Position numbers and translations under genes: made by a program. From the NCBI RefSeq assembly GCF_014634745.1, contig NZ_BMBP01000008.1, positions 35,593 to 99,592 on the forward strand: a stretch of 64,000 bases of DNA. Reading direction: 5' to 3'. Shown here piece after piece: positions 19,756 to 28,943 of this stretch. Positions within the stretch are counted from its first letter, which is position 1; every line of letters starts with the position of its first letter. The notes beneath the pieces were generated by a model, which made no database searches, had not been told where the DNA came from, and worked only from the letters and a program-made list of their open reading frames with translations. This DNA is from Leuconostoc pseudomesenteroides KCTC 3652. GTDB lineage: Bacteria > Bacillota > Bacilli > Lactobacillales > Lactobacillaceae.

Positions 19756-20511
19756 ATGACATTACTAAAAGTTGAGCATCTCAAAAAAGAGTATCGAGGT
19801 AAATTTAAAAACAATACGGTTACGGCATTGGCTGACGTCAATTTTGAAGTTGAAGCTGGTGAATTTATTGCAATTATGGGTGAATCTGGTTCCGGAAAAT
19901 CAACGTTGTTAAACTGTATTGCAACATTAGACAAGCCAACAACAGGGACAATTATGCTTAATAACGAGGATTTAACTACCTTATCTGATAAAGCATTGGC
20001 AAGCTATCGACGTGATCACTTGGGCTTCGTTTTTCAAGATTTTAACTTACTAGATACAATGTCAGTCAGAGACAATATTTATTTACCACTCGTTTTGGCA
20101 AACAGAACAAAAAATAAAGCAGAAAAATTGCACCGATTATCGGAACAATTAGGTATTCAAGATTTGCTTAATAAATATCCATTTGAATTATCAGGCGGAC
20201 AAATGCAGCGAGTGGCGATTGGCCGCGCTTTGATTACCAATCCTGATATTTTACTAGGTGACGAACCAACTGGGGCACTGGATTCAAAAAATGCGGCTGA
20301 AATTTTGTCGCTATTTAGGAAGTACAATGAAAGTAATCAGACAATTCTGATGGTGACGCATTCAGCGTTAGCGGCAAGCTGTGCTAAGCGCGTTTTATTT
20401 ATCAAGGATGGGATGGTTTTTCATCAAATTTATCGTGGTAATCGTAATGATCAAGAAATGTTAATTACGATTAATGATGCCACAACAAATTTGTTTGGGG
20501 GAGCAATGTGA
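19756..20511 (+). CDS. ABC transporter ATP-binding protein, BceA-like
   Basis: A 251-residue ATPase of the MacB/LolD-like group used in Bce-type peptide antibiotic detoxification. Walker A is GESGSGKST (about residues 41-49), the Q loop is VFQDFNLLDT, the signature LSGGQMQRVAIGRAL and Walker B LLGDEPTGALD. The start ATG has a GGGGGA ribosome site. The stop is one base before the permease start, indicating tight coupling. Together with the permease it removes or frees target-bound peptides and transmits flux to the kinase. Confidence 0.93.
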   Translation: MTLLKVEHLKKEYRGKFKNNTVTALADVNFEVEAGEFIAIMGESGSGKSTLLNCIATLDKPTTGTIMLNNEDLTTLSDKALASYRRDHLGFVFQDFNLLDTMSVRDNIYLPLVLANRTKNKAEKLHRLSEQLGIQDLLNKYPFELSGGQMQRVAIGRALITNPDILLGDEPTGALDSKNAAEILSLFRKYNESNQTILMVTHSALAASCAKRVLFIKDGMVFHQIYRGNRNDQEMLITINDATTNLFGGAM

Positions 20512-20512
20512 C

Positions 20513-22477
20513 ATGTTATATTGGAAATTAGCTTGGCAATCAATTGTCAAAAATAAGTTAGAATATTTACCATTTATGTTGGCTGGTACTGCTGCGGTGG
20601 CTTTGAACTTGGTCATTCAATTATTGATTTATTCAAAAGGTGTCCAAACACTAAGAGCGAGTAGCTCAGTCATAGAGTTGCTTATGTTTGGACAAATCGT
20701 TATTGGTCTGTTGTCTGTCATTTTTTTGCTATATACATACAGCTTTTTAAATAAACGCAAACAATCGGAATTTGGGCTATTCAGCATTTTAGGGATGCAA
20801 AAAAGAGATCTCATCAAAATTAGTTGGCGACAACAATTGATCAACTACATGATTGTCACAGTGATTGGGGTTGTGACTGGTGTGCTGTTTAGTAAACTAT
20901 TATTATTGCTGTTTATTAAATTAGTTGGGGGCAATAACTTTCAACTCAACATTGCTTTAGGTGCAATCATTTTCGTCACGATATTCTTTGGCTTAGTATT
21001 TATGCTGCTGCTATTAAGTGATATTTTGGTGATTTGGCGGTTGAAAACAATATCGCTCCTTCAAGCGTCACAAAAGGGTGATCGTGAACCTAAAAGTCAT
21101 TGGCTATTATTTGGTTTGGGGATTGTACTGATGGGTTGGGGGTACTATATTTCACTAACTGTCAACTCCCCTTTAAAGGCAATGAGAATTTTTTTCTTAG
21201 CTGTAATCATGGTTGTAATAGCGACATATTTGCTATTTATTGTGGCATCTACTATTGTGCTAAAAACAATGAAAAAGCACACCAATTACTACTATCAAAC
21301 AGATCATTTCATTACTGTTTCTAATATGTTGTTTCGGATGAGACAAAATGCCACCGGCTTGGCAAGTATTTCGTTGCTCACTACAATGGCATTAGTTGTG
21401 ATTGTCACGACGGTATCAATGTTTGTAGGACAGCAAGATTATGTCAATAAACAGTTTCCACGTGATGTTATGATGACTAACGTGGCTAATCAAAGCATAT
21501 CGGAAAATAAGGTGAAACAAGCTGCTGCTGATAATAATGTGGTGCTCAGTAAAATGTATCACATGGAAATCAGTAATCCAATCACGGGTTATTTAACCAG
21601 CAGTGGTCATGCCATGCCGTTAAGTGGTACAACAGTTACAAGAGCTGATAATTTGTCAGACTTTCTATTTATGACAATCCAACAATTTAATCAGTTGACA
21701 AATCAACATGGTGGGACATTAGCGGCAAACGAAGTCTATGCTTATGATCGGCAAGGTACATTTAAGAATAATACGATCAAATTCTTGAATCAAAGCTATC
21801 ATGTCAAAAAACATTTATCTAAAATCGATGGCGTGCCAAGTATGCAAGCTAGCATGACTCACTCAATGATTATTGTGATACCGTCTAAGACTGTGACAGA
21901 CAAAATTGGTTCAGCATTCAATGATTTGGGTGAGAATAAACAATCTATTTCGTATACTAACCAACTTTTGTTTGATATCAAAGGCTCAGACAAGCAAAAA
22001 GACAAGTTCTTAAAAACATTTAAGGGTGAACAAAATATTATTGTTGACAGTAAATCAGAAACTATGTCAGTGCTAAAAAGTTTCTATGGGGGATTCTTCT
22101 TTATTGGTTTGATTTTTTCAATCAGCTTTATTATGGCAACAGGACTCATTATTTACTATAAGCAAATTTCCGAGGGACGTTCAGATAAGAAGCAGTTTGA
22201 CATTTTGCAAAAAGTAGGTATGTCTCATAGTGAGGTGAAACGTACGGTCAAATCACAAGTTGTATGGGTATTTGGATTGCCGGTTGTGGTTGCCATTACA
22301 CATTTATGTTTTGCAATGCCAATGATCAATAAAATTTTACAAATATTCGGGGTAACGATAGGACCAGTGGTGTATACAACAATGAGTCTTACAATTGCTG
22401 GGGTCGTGCTAATATATTTTGGTATCTACCTGAAGACATCAAAAACATACTTTAAACAAGTAGCACGAAAAAATTAA
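20513..22477 (+). CDS. ABC transporter permease, BceB-like with large extracellular domain
   Basis: A 654-residue permease with about ten membrane spans (FtsX fold repeats) and one large extracellular domain of roughly 200 residues (about 300-510) between spans 7 and 8, the ligand-sensing domain of BceB-type proteins. The ATG at 20513 is used because GGGGGAG (20498-20504) lies ahead and the product begins MLYWKLAWQSIVKNK, the usual start. An upstream in-frame ATG at 20474 lies inside the ATPase gene. It completes the four-gene resistance module. No terminator could be recognised behind it. Confidence 0.92.
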   Translation: MLYWKLAWQSIVKNKLEYLPFMLAGTAAVALNLVIQLLIYSKGVQTLRASSSVIELLMFGQIVIGLLSVIFLLYTYSFLNKRKQSEFGLFSILGMQKRDLIKISWRQQLINYMIVTVIGVVTGVLFSKLLLLLFIKLVGGNNFQLNIALGAIIFVTIFFGLVFMLLLLSDILVIWRLKTISLLQASQKGDREPKSHWLLFGLGIVLMGWGYYISLTVNSPLKAMRIFFLAVIMVVIATYLLFIVASTIVLKTMKKHTNYYYQTDHFITVSNMLFRMRQNATGLASISLLTTMALVVIVTTVSMFVGQQDYVNKQFPRDVMMTNVANQSISENKVKQAAADNNVVLSKMYHMEISNPITGYLTSSGHAMPLSGTTVTRADNLSDFLFMTIQQFNQLTNQHGGTLAANEVYAYDRQGTFKNNTIKFLNQSYHVKKHLSKIDGVPSMQASMTHSMIIVIPSKTVTDKIGSAFNDLGENKQSISYTNQLLFDIKGSDKQKDKFLKTFKGEQNIIVDSKSETMSVLKSFYGGFFFIGLIFSISFIMATGLIIYYKQISEGRSDKKQFDILQKVGMSHSEVKRTVKSQVVWVFGLPVVVAITHLCFAMPMINKILQIFGVTIGPVVYTTMSLTIAGVVLIYFGIYLKTSKTYFKQVARKN

Positions 22478-22606
22478 ATCGTAATGAAACGCGCAATTTA
22501 AATTATTTTTCATTTTTAGTCATGATGAGGTTAACGCTGAATCGTGGCTTTTTATGTCTGCCAAAACATGCTAAAATCTAAGGCAAGCAAGCGGAGGATA
22601 AAAACG

Positions 22607-23428
22607 ATGGTAGCACAAAAAGTGGTCTTGATTACGGGAGCTAGCAGTGGTATTGGGTATCAAACAGCTAAAAAATTAGCGACTCAACAGTTCAAAGTCT
22701 ATGGTGCGGCTCGACGTGTAGACAGGCTGGCATCATTAGTTCAGTTAGGTGTCTCACCAATTTATATGGATATTACCGATGATGAGACGATTACTAAAGC
22801 AGTGGCGCACATTATTGAGGCGTCTGGACGAATTGATGTTTTAATCAACAATGCTGGGTACGGATCCTATGGTGCCATTGAAAACGTGCCCATTTCGGAG
22901 GCTAAAAAACAATTTGACACTAATTTATTTGGATTAGCCAAATTGACACAACTAGTCTTACCTTACATGAGAGCGCAACAATCTGGTCGCATTATCAATG
23001 TATCCTCGATGGCTGGTAGAATGACAACTTATATGGGTGCTTGGTATCATGCCACAAAATATGCACTAGAAGGATTTAGTGATGCGCTGAGAATGGAAGT
23101 AAAGCCTTTTGGCATTGATGTCGTGCTCATTGAACCTGGTGGTATTAAAACGAATTGGGGTATAATAGCAGCTGATAATCTTAAAAAAACGTCTCAAGGG
23201 ACACCTTACCAAGAACATGCTTTAGCGGCATCAGAACGTATGAGACAACTTTATTCATCAGATAAGTTAACTGCTCCAGAAGTGATAGCAGATACAATTG
23301 TGAAGTCTGTTATCAATAAACGCACAAAAACAAGATATTTAGTTGGTTACGGTGCCAAGGCATTAGTTGCGTTACACACTATTTTGCCAACACGCGCGTT
23401 TGACAAGATCATTCAAAAGCTTGTTTGA
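22607..23428 (+). CDS. SDR family oxidoreductase
   Basis: A 273-residue short-chain dehydrogenase of the classical type. It shows TGASSGIGYQTA (about residues 10-21) for NAD(P) binding, with Arg residues (GAARRVDRL) after the second strand that favour NADPH. NNAGYGSYGA lies near residue 83, and the catalytic Ser in INVSSMAG and YHATKYALEG follow. The C-terminal part resembles retinol-dehydrogenase-like bacterial SDRs of unknown substrate. The ATG at 22607 is chosen because GGAGG lies nine bases upstream and the product starts MVAQKVVLITG. The gene is alone and converges on a flavin reductase gene. Confidence 0.87.
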   Translation: MVAQKVVLITGASSGIGYQTAKKLATQQFKVYGAARRVDRLASLVQLGVSPIYMDITDDETITKAVAHIIEASGRIDVLINNAGYGSYGAIENVPISEAKKQFDTNLFGLAKLTQLVLPYMRAQQSGRIINVSSMAGRMTTYMGAWYHATKYALEGFSDALRMEVKPFGIDVVLIEPGGIKTNWGIIAADNLKKTSQGTPYQEHALAASERMRQLYSSDKLTAPEVIADTIVKSVINKRTKTRYLVGYGAKALVALHTILPTRAFDKIIQKLV

Positions 23429-23453
23429 TAGTGTCATCAATATATTTTACAGA

Positions 23454-24068
23454 TTAGTTGGCTGGTTTGGTGACATCCAAGTATTCTTCAAATCGAAAAT
23501 TTTTTCCTAAACTAGCGGATGTTGTTGTGTATGATCGGAATTGATAAAGTAGGGGCTGCCATTTTGTGACGTCGATGTGATTATTGTCATGTAGAATTGA
23601 AGTATCAACGAAAATGCTTTTAATTTTGCAAATAATAATGGCAAAATCATCCTGAGGTGCAATATTTTTAATGATTACTTCAATTCGAATTGGGCATTCA
23701 CGTATAGCAGCTGTTTTGACAGTTGCGCTGGGGATTTTGGAAAAACCACCAAGCTGGAATTTGTCAGAACAGTATTGATAACCCATCATTTTTTTATTAC
23801 GATCAATATGTGATTTTCCAGTTGTTCTTGCGATACGCTCGATATTGGACCAAATTTTACTATCGGCAATGTTGATAGTTGCTTCTTTCGTTGTGAGCAT
23901 GTTTTGATAAGCTTGCCCCTCTAAACTTACACCAAGTACAACATGATTATTTAGTGTCCAAGAGGAACTGATAGGCGAAATATTGTCTGTGCCGTCAATA
24001 CTTTGTGTTGCTAAAAGTGTGACTGGGAAACCATAGTAGAGGCTGTCTTTGTGAATTTGTTTGAACAT
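23454..24068 (-). CDS. Flavin reductase family protein (FMN-binding split barrel)
   Basis: A 204-residue protein of the flavin reductase-like family. Features are the N-terminal KDSLYYGFPVTLLATQ and the SPISSSWTL segment, where FMN binds in the split barrel, and ECPIRIEV in the middle, usual for this group. These proteins reduce free flavin or use bound FMN for unknown redox reactions. The gene is divergent from an ArsR-type regulator whose operator-like palindrome lies between them, so the regulator probably controls it. The two may form a small redox- or metal-responsive pair; that is inferred from position only. Confidence 0.8.
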   Translation of the reverse strand: MFKQIHKDSLYYGFPVTLLATQSIDGTDNISPISSSWTLNNHVVLGVSLEGQAYQNMLTTKEATINIADSKIWSNIERIARTTGKSHIDRNKKMMGYQYCSDKFQLGGFSKIPSATVKTAAIRECPIRIEVIIKNIAPQDDFAIIICKIKSIFVDTSILHDNNHIDVTKWQPLLYQFRSYTTTSASLGKNFRFEEYLDVTKPAN

Positions 24069-24119
24069 TTTGATGTCATCCTTTTCGATATGATACAGTT
24101 ATTTTATATGAAAGATTGT

Positions 24120-24133
24120 TCGATGCGCATCGA
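24120..24133. promoter_or_regulatory. Perfect palindrome between divergent flavin reductase and ArsR-type genes
   Basis: TCGATGCGCATCGA is a perfect 14-bp palindrome. The 8-mer TCGATATG also occurs twice, at 24085-24092 and 24130-24137. This is a good candidate operator for the ArsR-type regulator starting at 24155. Confidence 0.5.
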
Positions 24134-24154
24134 TATGTTTTTGAAAGGAATTTT

Positions 24155-24865
24155 ATGACAGAACAAGGTTTACCAAATATGATTGATATAACTAAATTAC
24201 TTGCTGATCAATCTAGTTTAACGATTCTAACATTTCTCATGGATGGCCGATTTCACACAGTTCATGAAATCGCCAAAGTTGCCACGATAAAGGATCAAAC
24301 AGCTTCCTATCATTTAAAAAGATTTTATAATGAGGGGTGGTTGGATTATTATAAACGCGGTAAGTTCGTTTATTACCAGTTGAGTAGTCTAGATATTGCG
24401 CATTTAATTGAACAATTAATGGTGATTAGCCCTAAAAAACCAACACAGTCATATCATCAAAGGGTAGCTCTTAATAAAATTGCTTATTGCAGAAGTTGTT
24501 ATAATCATATGGCAGGCAAGGTGGGGGTTGATTGTTATGACTACTTAATCAATTCCGGTTTTCTGGTAGGATATCAAAACGAATTGCAATTAACGAGTGA
24601 AGGGCAAGAATTGTTTAAATCATTAGGCATTGATATTTCAAAAGAAAAAAAAGACGCTAATTTTATTAAACCATGTTTGGATTGGACAGAACGCCGTTTT
24701 CACTTATCTGGTCGACTGGGAAGGCTGCTTTTGGACAAATGTTTAGCAGAAGGATTAGTGAAGAGAAATAGCGAAGATCGTCATCTAACTGTTACAAGTA
24801 AAGGTGAAATGATGTGGGATGAATTAAACAAAAATAGACGCGTTTCTTGTGATTTTGTTGAATAA
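24155..24865 (+). CDS. ArsR-family winged-helix regulator
   Basis: A 236-residue regulator. The N-terminal winged helix (about residues 10-85) contains IAKVATIKDQTASYHLKRFY as recognition region and the wing RGKFVYYQLSS. The second half carries YCRSCYNHMAGKVGV, a Cys-x2-Cys-x3-His group, then GVDCYDYL and a C-terminal helical part with LDWTERRFHLSGRLG, a layout known from larger ArsR-family proteins. The Cys/His cluster may bind a metal or sense oxidants; this is inference. ATG 24155 is chosen because AAAGGAA stands eight bases before it, while the upstream in-frame ATG at 24116 overlaps the palindrome region. Confidence 0.83.
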   Translation: MTEQGLPNMIDITKLLADQSSLTILTFLMDGRFHTVHEIAKVATIKDQTASYHLKRFYNEGWLDYYKRGKFVYYQLSSLDIAHLIEQLMVISPKKPTQSYHQRVALNKIAYCRSCYNHMAGKVGVDCYDYLINSGFLVGYQNELQLTSEGQELFKSLGIDISKEKKDANFIKPCLDWTERRFHLSGRLGRLLLDKCLAEGLVKRNSEDRHLTVTSKGEMMWDELNKNRRVSCDFVE

Positions 24866-24937
24866 AAAACAACCTGCTAACAATTCCGAAAGTTAAAGTA
24901 ACTTTTGGGGACTGAAATTATTGGCAGGTTGTTTTTT
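24864..24937. terminator. Large bidirectional terminator
   Basis: AAAAAACAACCTGC and GCAGGTTGTTTTTT form a perfect 14-bp outer stem; AAAGTT/AACTTT forms an inner hairpin. It separates the ArsR-type gene from the convergent DJ-1/PfpI gene. Confidence 0.85.
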
Positions 24938-24957
24938 AATTGATTCGATACCTTCTA

Positions 24958-25542
24958 CTATGAAAAAGGATCAGACTGACTATCTCTAATTCGAACATAT
25001 TCAATGTCGTGAGCGACATTGTCAGCGAAATCACGTGTTGTGACATGCTCTAGAAAAGCAAAGCTCATATCAATACCAGCTGAAACGCCAGATGAGGTGT
25101 AAAATTTATCATCCATTGTCCAACGCGCATGTCGCTGCCATAAAATTTTAGAATTTAAACTGGTTACCCAATTAAACGCTAATTTATTTGACGTTGCGCG
25201 TTTGTGATCAAGCGTGGTTGTCATTGCCAACAATGCTGAGCCTGTGCAAATGGACAAGCAGTAGGTTGACTTATCTATTAAAATTTTAAGTTTTTCAATA
25301 AAATTTTTGTCATTGACTAAGAGTCTCGTGCCAGGTCCACCAGGAATTAAAAGAACACCGCTCGTGTCAATTTCTTCATCAGATAATAGGTCGACAATAG
25401 GCAAACGATAACTGGTAATCGCCCGCTTATTCGACAAAGTAAAATATTGAACGTTAAATTGTTCCGCATGTAGAAAAACCTCCGCCGGACCAAAAACATC
25501 TAGGGGTTCGAATTCGTCAAATAATAAAATATTGATATCCAT
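24958..25542 (-). CDS. DJ-1/PfpI family protein
   Basis: A 194-residue protein with the class I glutamine-amidotransferase-like fold. It has FDEFEPLDVFGPAEVF at the N-terminus and the nucleophile elbow CLSICTGSALLA with the reactive Cys near residue 97. The downstream segment FYTSSGVSAGIDMSFAFLE is typical for the AraC-N-terminal/PfpI subgroup related to isonitrile hydratase and ThiJ. Glyoxalase, chaperone or hydrolase activity cannot be told apart here. Two adjacent ATG codons are possible starts; the second (ending at 25542) leaves seven bases from AGGAG. It is followed, on the minus strand, by the shared terminator. Confidence 0.8.
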   Translation of the reverse strand: MDINILLFDEFEPLDVFGPAEVFLHAEQFNVQYFTLSNKRAITSYRLPIVDLLSDEEIDTSGVLLIPGGPGTRLLVNDKNFIEKLKILIDKSTYCLSICTGSALLAMTTTLDHKRATSNKLAFNWVTSLNSKILWQRHARWTMDDKFYTSSGVSAGIDMSFAFLEHVTTRDFADNVAHDIEYVRIRDSQSDPFS

Positions 25543-25567
25543 CATGAGTCTCCTGCTAATATTTCGC

Positions 25568-25888
25568 TTAAGTTAGAAAAACAAAAAAGATGAGAATTGC
25601 CGTTAAAATGAGACGGAAAATATGATGTTGAAAGTGAAAACTTTTATTTTTGAGACCATTTGTGATAGCAGTGAGTTGAAATACGACTAACACAATGACA
25701 GCTGTGCTTTTGAACCAATCAATTGTTTGAAAACAGGCAATCAATAAGATAATGGCACAAATGATGTTGAGCAAATTAGGGATGCGTGCTGAAGAGTTGA
25801 TTTCTTTCATTGACGCAAAAGCCATCAAAAATGCGTACAGGCAAATAATCACTTTTACTAAAATTGTTAAGAACAAAGTTTGTCTCAC
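25568..25888 (-). CDS. Small membrane protein of unknown function
   Basis: I do not recognise this 106-residue protein. Four hydrophobic stretches (about residues 5-25, 35-52, 55-75 and 87-105) with a short polar loop around KEINSSARIP indicate an integral membrane protein. It lies 25 bases upstream of the DJ-1/PfpI gene on the same strand and is probably cotranscribed with it. A TATAAT-like box on the minus strand (around 25900) may serve as its -10 element. No function can be given. Confidence 0.6.
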   Translation of the reverse strand: MRQTLFLTILVKVIICLYAFLMAFASMKEINSSARIPNLLNIICAIILLIACFQTIDWFKSTAVIVLVVFQLTAITNGLKNKSFHFQHHIFRLILTAILIFFVFLT

Positions 25889-26165
25889 TTTCTATATGCT
25901 ATTATAATTGTAATCTAAATTATAACGCACTTAATCTTACTTTTATACAAAGAGTTCTTTTTTTGCACTAACGACATATTGGTGTTGACTATTTATATAG
26001 ATGGAAAAATGAAATTAAGATATTAGATGAGTTGGATAAAAATAGGATCACTCATTACCACTTGCAATAGTAGATGATTTGATTGATAATGATATTCAAA
26101 TATTGTTATGAGTGCTAGTTTAAGCGCTTTGTTTAAAAAAGTTAGTTAAAGAGGTTTGCATTGCA

Positions 26166-26762
26166 ATGAGTGAAGAAAAAACGACAGTTTATTTTGTACG
26201 ACACGCGCGGCCAGATTATAGTTGTGAAGATGATAGAAATATGCCACTGACAGCTGAAGGCAAAGCAGACGCTGTTATTGTGGCAGAAGTATTGAAGAAT
26301 GTTTCTTTTGACATGTGTATTTCTAGTCCTTATGTGCGTACGCAAGCAACAATAAAGCCAACATGTGACCAAAAAAAGTTGACATTAAGAACAGATGAAA
26401 GATTAAAAGAAAGGGTAAGGGGAAAACTAGGAAATCAAGGGGATGAACTGCAGCGACGGCGTTGGTTGGATTTTGACTTTCATGAACCACAGGGTGAATC
26501 AATGAACAGTCTACAAAAACGCAACATAAGTGCATTGACTAACATATTATCGCGGTACACAGGACAGACGATATTATTTTCAACTCACGGGGCAGCATTA
26601 AGTGCGATTCTAAATTTTTACGATGATACTTTTGGTTATCAAAATTTTAAGCGATTGGAGATGTTCACGCCGTATATTTTAAAAGTGACGTTTGGGATGA
26701 ATCAAAATTTAATTGATCAAAGCGAAATTTTAATAATCGATAAATCGGAAGGCTTAGCTTAG
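26166..26762 (+). CDS. Histidine phosphatase superfamily protein
   Basis: A 198-residue phosphoglycerate-mutase-like phosphatase. The catalytic motif is YFVRHARPDY (RHA with His near residue 13), followed by the SSPYVRTQATI region with the second Arg and the C-terminal STHGAAL with the second His. It is smaller than true cofactor-dependent phosphoglycerate mutase (about 230-250 residues), so a broad small-molecule phosphatase is more likely. The substrate is unknown. The start ATG has AAAGAGG 11 bases ahead. It is followed by a terminator. Confidence 0.85.
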   Translation: MSEEKTTVYFVRHARPDYSCEDDRNMPLTAEGKADAVIVAEVLKNVSFDMCISSPYVRTQATIKPTCDQKKLTLRTDERLKERVRGKLGNQGDELQRRRWLDFDFHEPQGESMNSLQKRNISALTNILSRYTGQTILFSTHGAALSAILNFYDDTFGYQNFKRLEMFTPYILKVTFGMNQNLIDQSEILIIDKSEGLA

Positions 26763-26781
26763 AGCGGCGGGATGAACTCTC

Positions 26782-26813
26782 AAAAAGAGACCATAAGGCA
26801 GGTCTTTTTTTTG
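26782..26813 (+). terminator. Intrinsic terminator after the phosphatase gene
   Basis: AAAAAGAGACC and GGTCTTTTTTT form an 11-bp stem with loop ATAAGGCA and a T run. Confidence 0.85.
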
Positions 26814-26946
26814 TGCAAAAATATTTACAAAACGCCTTCTTGTAAGCCTATTATGTTGTCAACTAAACTATTTTTCTACAATTTTATCAAAAATAGAATA
26901 TTATGTTACAAAAAATGATAGATGATTAAAATCATAAATGATAACA

Positions 26947-26975
26947 TTGTTGAATAGTCTTGAAGGGGCTATAAA
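26947..26975 (+). promoter_or_regulatory. Candidate promoter of the secreted-protein/ABC operon
   Basis: TTGTTG (26947-26952) and TATAAA (26970-26975) are 17 bases apart, and GGGGGAG follows as ribosome site at 26990-26996 before the ATG at 27001. The -35 box is weak. No operator could be recognised. Confidence 0.4.
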
Positions 26976-27000
26976 AAATTTTTTCTCAGGGGGAGATATT

Positions 27001-27428
27001 ATGAACTTCAAAAAAAATTGATTGCATTAGCAATCGCTTGGGCTGTAACAGGTAGTCTGGTTTTGCCAGTGTTTGCATCTGATGATTTATACGGCTTTCA
27101 GATGAAATTAGGTACGTATCAAGAGGAGGCTTCAACTGGATATCACTATCGTCAAACAGCGTCGAACGCAAATCCTTGGAAAGTAGGTGTCTATACTTCA
27201 GCGGAAGGAAATGGATCGTATTATAGAGCCTATTTGATGGGGCAAAAAAATCGTGCAGCAGCCTCACCATTTGCAGCTGTGTATACTGGACCTGGCTATC
27301 CGTATGTTTATACAACTGCAAAGTCAAATGCCAATCAAACGAATGTCAGATTGGTGATGTTCCATCCGGAATGGACAAATAAAATCGCGCCTTATATCAC
27401 CGGTGCTTGGGATGAAGAGACTTGGTAA
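27001..27428 (+). pseudogene. Small secreted protein gene with a frameshift in an A8 tract of the signal peptide (YolA/DUF2712-like)
   Basis: ATG at 27001 has a strong GGGGGAG ribosome site but reaches a TGA after six codons (MNFKKN, stop at 27019). One extra A in the eight-A run 27010-27017 would give MNFKKK and join the long frame LIALAIAWAVTGS... This restores a textbook 26-residue signal peptide with cleavage after VFA, followed by a mature domain of about 116 residues. That domain is rich in Tyr, Ala and Asn, has no Cys and ends GAWDEETW. From memory it resembles small secreted Bacillus proteins of the YolA/DUF2712 type, related in style to the lactococcin 972 group. The membrane and ABC genes behind it suggest export or immunity. 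It may be broken, phase variable through slippage, or a sequencing error. Confidence 0.65.
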
Positions 27429-27435
27429 TTAAGTC

Positions 27436-28245
27436 ATGCTAAGTTATAGTCTAAATCGTATTATACAAACGAAACAATTTTTAACTGTAATGTTCATTAT
27501 GTGTATTATCACTATTTTAGATGCCATTCAGCATGTCATAATGTTGAATGGGTTTTCATTAGCCAAATCTATGTGGTTAAACACCTTTATGGCAAGTAGT
27601 CTAGGTGGTATGTATGGGCATCTGTTAACTACTTTTCTGCTTGGTTTATATCCTATTTGGTTGTTACTTGGGGGCGGGTTCGCGCTGTTGAAAGATTTTA
27701 AAACGGGACAATCATATAACGTTGTCAGTCGAGTAGGGGTTTCAAAGTATTTACACCATCAATTTATTGCAGCGGGACTAGCAGGTACCCTACTTTTTTC
27801 AGTGCCTTTATTATTGAATTTAATTGTAATTTGGATCATACAATTATTTCCTCTGAAAACATTTGATGGACAAATGAGTTTATTAATTGACAAGCCACGT
27901 ATTCCTAATTTAGAAAAATATCACTTTGTGTGGTGGCAATTAGAAAACCCAGCATTAACATTTATGGTGTATCTGTTCGTGTTTTTGATATCAGTTTTTG
28001 TAACGACTATGTTTATGGCAGCCATTAGTTTAGTATTTGGCAATTTTTATCAAATTTTAACTCTAGTGAGTTTAGGCACTATATTATTGGGAAGCCAAGT
28101 ATTCGACATTGGGAAGATGTTGCAATCTTTTGCCCAATTAATGACGTGGCAGAGTTGGTTATTGAGTTGGTCAGATCTCATCATAGTATTATTGATAGTT
28201 AATAGTTTGATTTTACTTTGGCGTTGTCATGGTGAGTTAGCATGA
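27436..28245 (+). CDS. Membrane protein, ABC-2-like permease, of the secreted-protein operon
   Basis: A 269-residue polytopic protein with about six membrane spans. The first lies near residues 15-35, a long gap with FMASSLGGMYGHLLTT leads to the second, and the topology resembles ABC-2 type permeases of bacteriocin and lantibiotic immunity systems. No close family could be named. The gene begins seven bases after the secreted-protein gene but has no good ribosome site, so translation may be coupled. It overlaps the next gene by four bases (ATGA). It probably works with the ATPase at 29557. Confidence 0.75.
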   Translation: MLSYSLNRIIQTKQFLTVMFIMCIITILDAIQHVIMLNGFSLAKSMWLNTFMASSLGGMYGHLLTTFLLGLYPIWLLLGGGFALLKDFKTGQSYNVVSRVGVSKYLHHQFIAAGLAGTLLFSVPLLLNLIVIWIIQLFPLKTFDGQMSLLIDKPRIPNLEKYHFVWWQLENPALTFMVYLFVFLISVFVTTMFMAAISLVFGNFYQILTLVSLGTILLGSQVFDIGKMLQSFAQLMTWQSWLLSWSDLIIVLLIVNSLILLWRCHGELA

Positions 28246-28943
28246 TTGGCGAAAGAAAGTTTTGGTTTTCTACTTTTTCTCTGATCATTTTCATCACTTT
28301 TTTTTATCTTTTTAGTATGAGTTGGGAAGCGCTAAGTTATGATGATTGATTGAGCTTGGAAGTTCTTAATGGGGGTAATTATTTTCAAAATTGGTCTTGG
28401 CAAGTGATATTGAGTATTGTCTTTTTACTTTACTGGGTTGTCAATTATGAAGTTCCGGTACAGCAGATGATACGCTTAGAAACATGTCAACAAGTTAGTC
28501 ATATGCTGATGACAAGAATATTTGCCATTTCAGGTGTATTTGGTTTTATATATTGGTCAATACCTTTTTTCAGAATAATGATGTATGAGCCAACGTCGAA
28601 GCAGTTTGTCTTATTTTCGTTTTTTTGGAGTTGCCAAGTACTCATTTCGGTTTTTTGGGAAGTAGTAGTGATTCAACTAATATTGATTGTGCACACATAT
28701 TTGCAGAAGAATATATTGTTCACGGGATTATCGCTGCTTATCGCTATTGTACTTTTACTGCATGTTTGGCCAATGAACCAATCGTTATTTTCTGACACAC
28801 AAGTTACAGCAATGATTAGAAATAATAATTACCAATCCGGTTTAGTCAGATTTATCAGCACCGTTGTCTTAATGGCTGTGCTTTCAACGTTTTTTCGACT
28901 TGTTATCGAACAAAATATTTGGCGGCTGGAGTGTAAGAAATGA
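28242..28943 (+). pseudogene. Membrane permease gene interrupted by an in-frame TGA
   Basis: ATG at 28242 overlaps the previous stop codon (ATGA). The frame reads MIGERKFWFSTFSLIIFITFF..., a normal membrane-helix start, to TGA at 28347-28349. It then continues in the same frame, without another stop, for 197 more codons to 28943. The whole protein would have about 233 residues and six membrane spans, similar in size to its neighbours. The simplest reading is one point mutation making a premature stop. Restart at TTG 28350 directly after the stop is conceivable but it has no ribosome site. The end overlaps the next gene by four bases, so the operon structure is otherwise intact. Confidence 0.7.

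Noticed and set aside
25972..26070. Protein-like frame of about 32 codons (GVDYLYRWKNEIKILDELDK...) in the gap before the phosphatase gene.
   Set aside because: No start codon with a ribosome site, a stop directly upstream and no recognised family; could be chance in AT-rich DNA.
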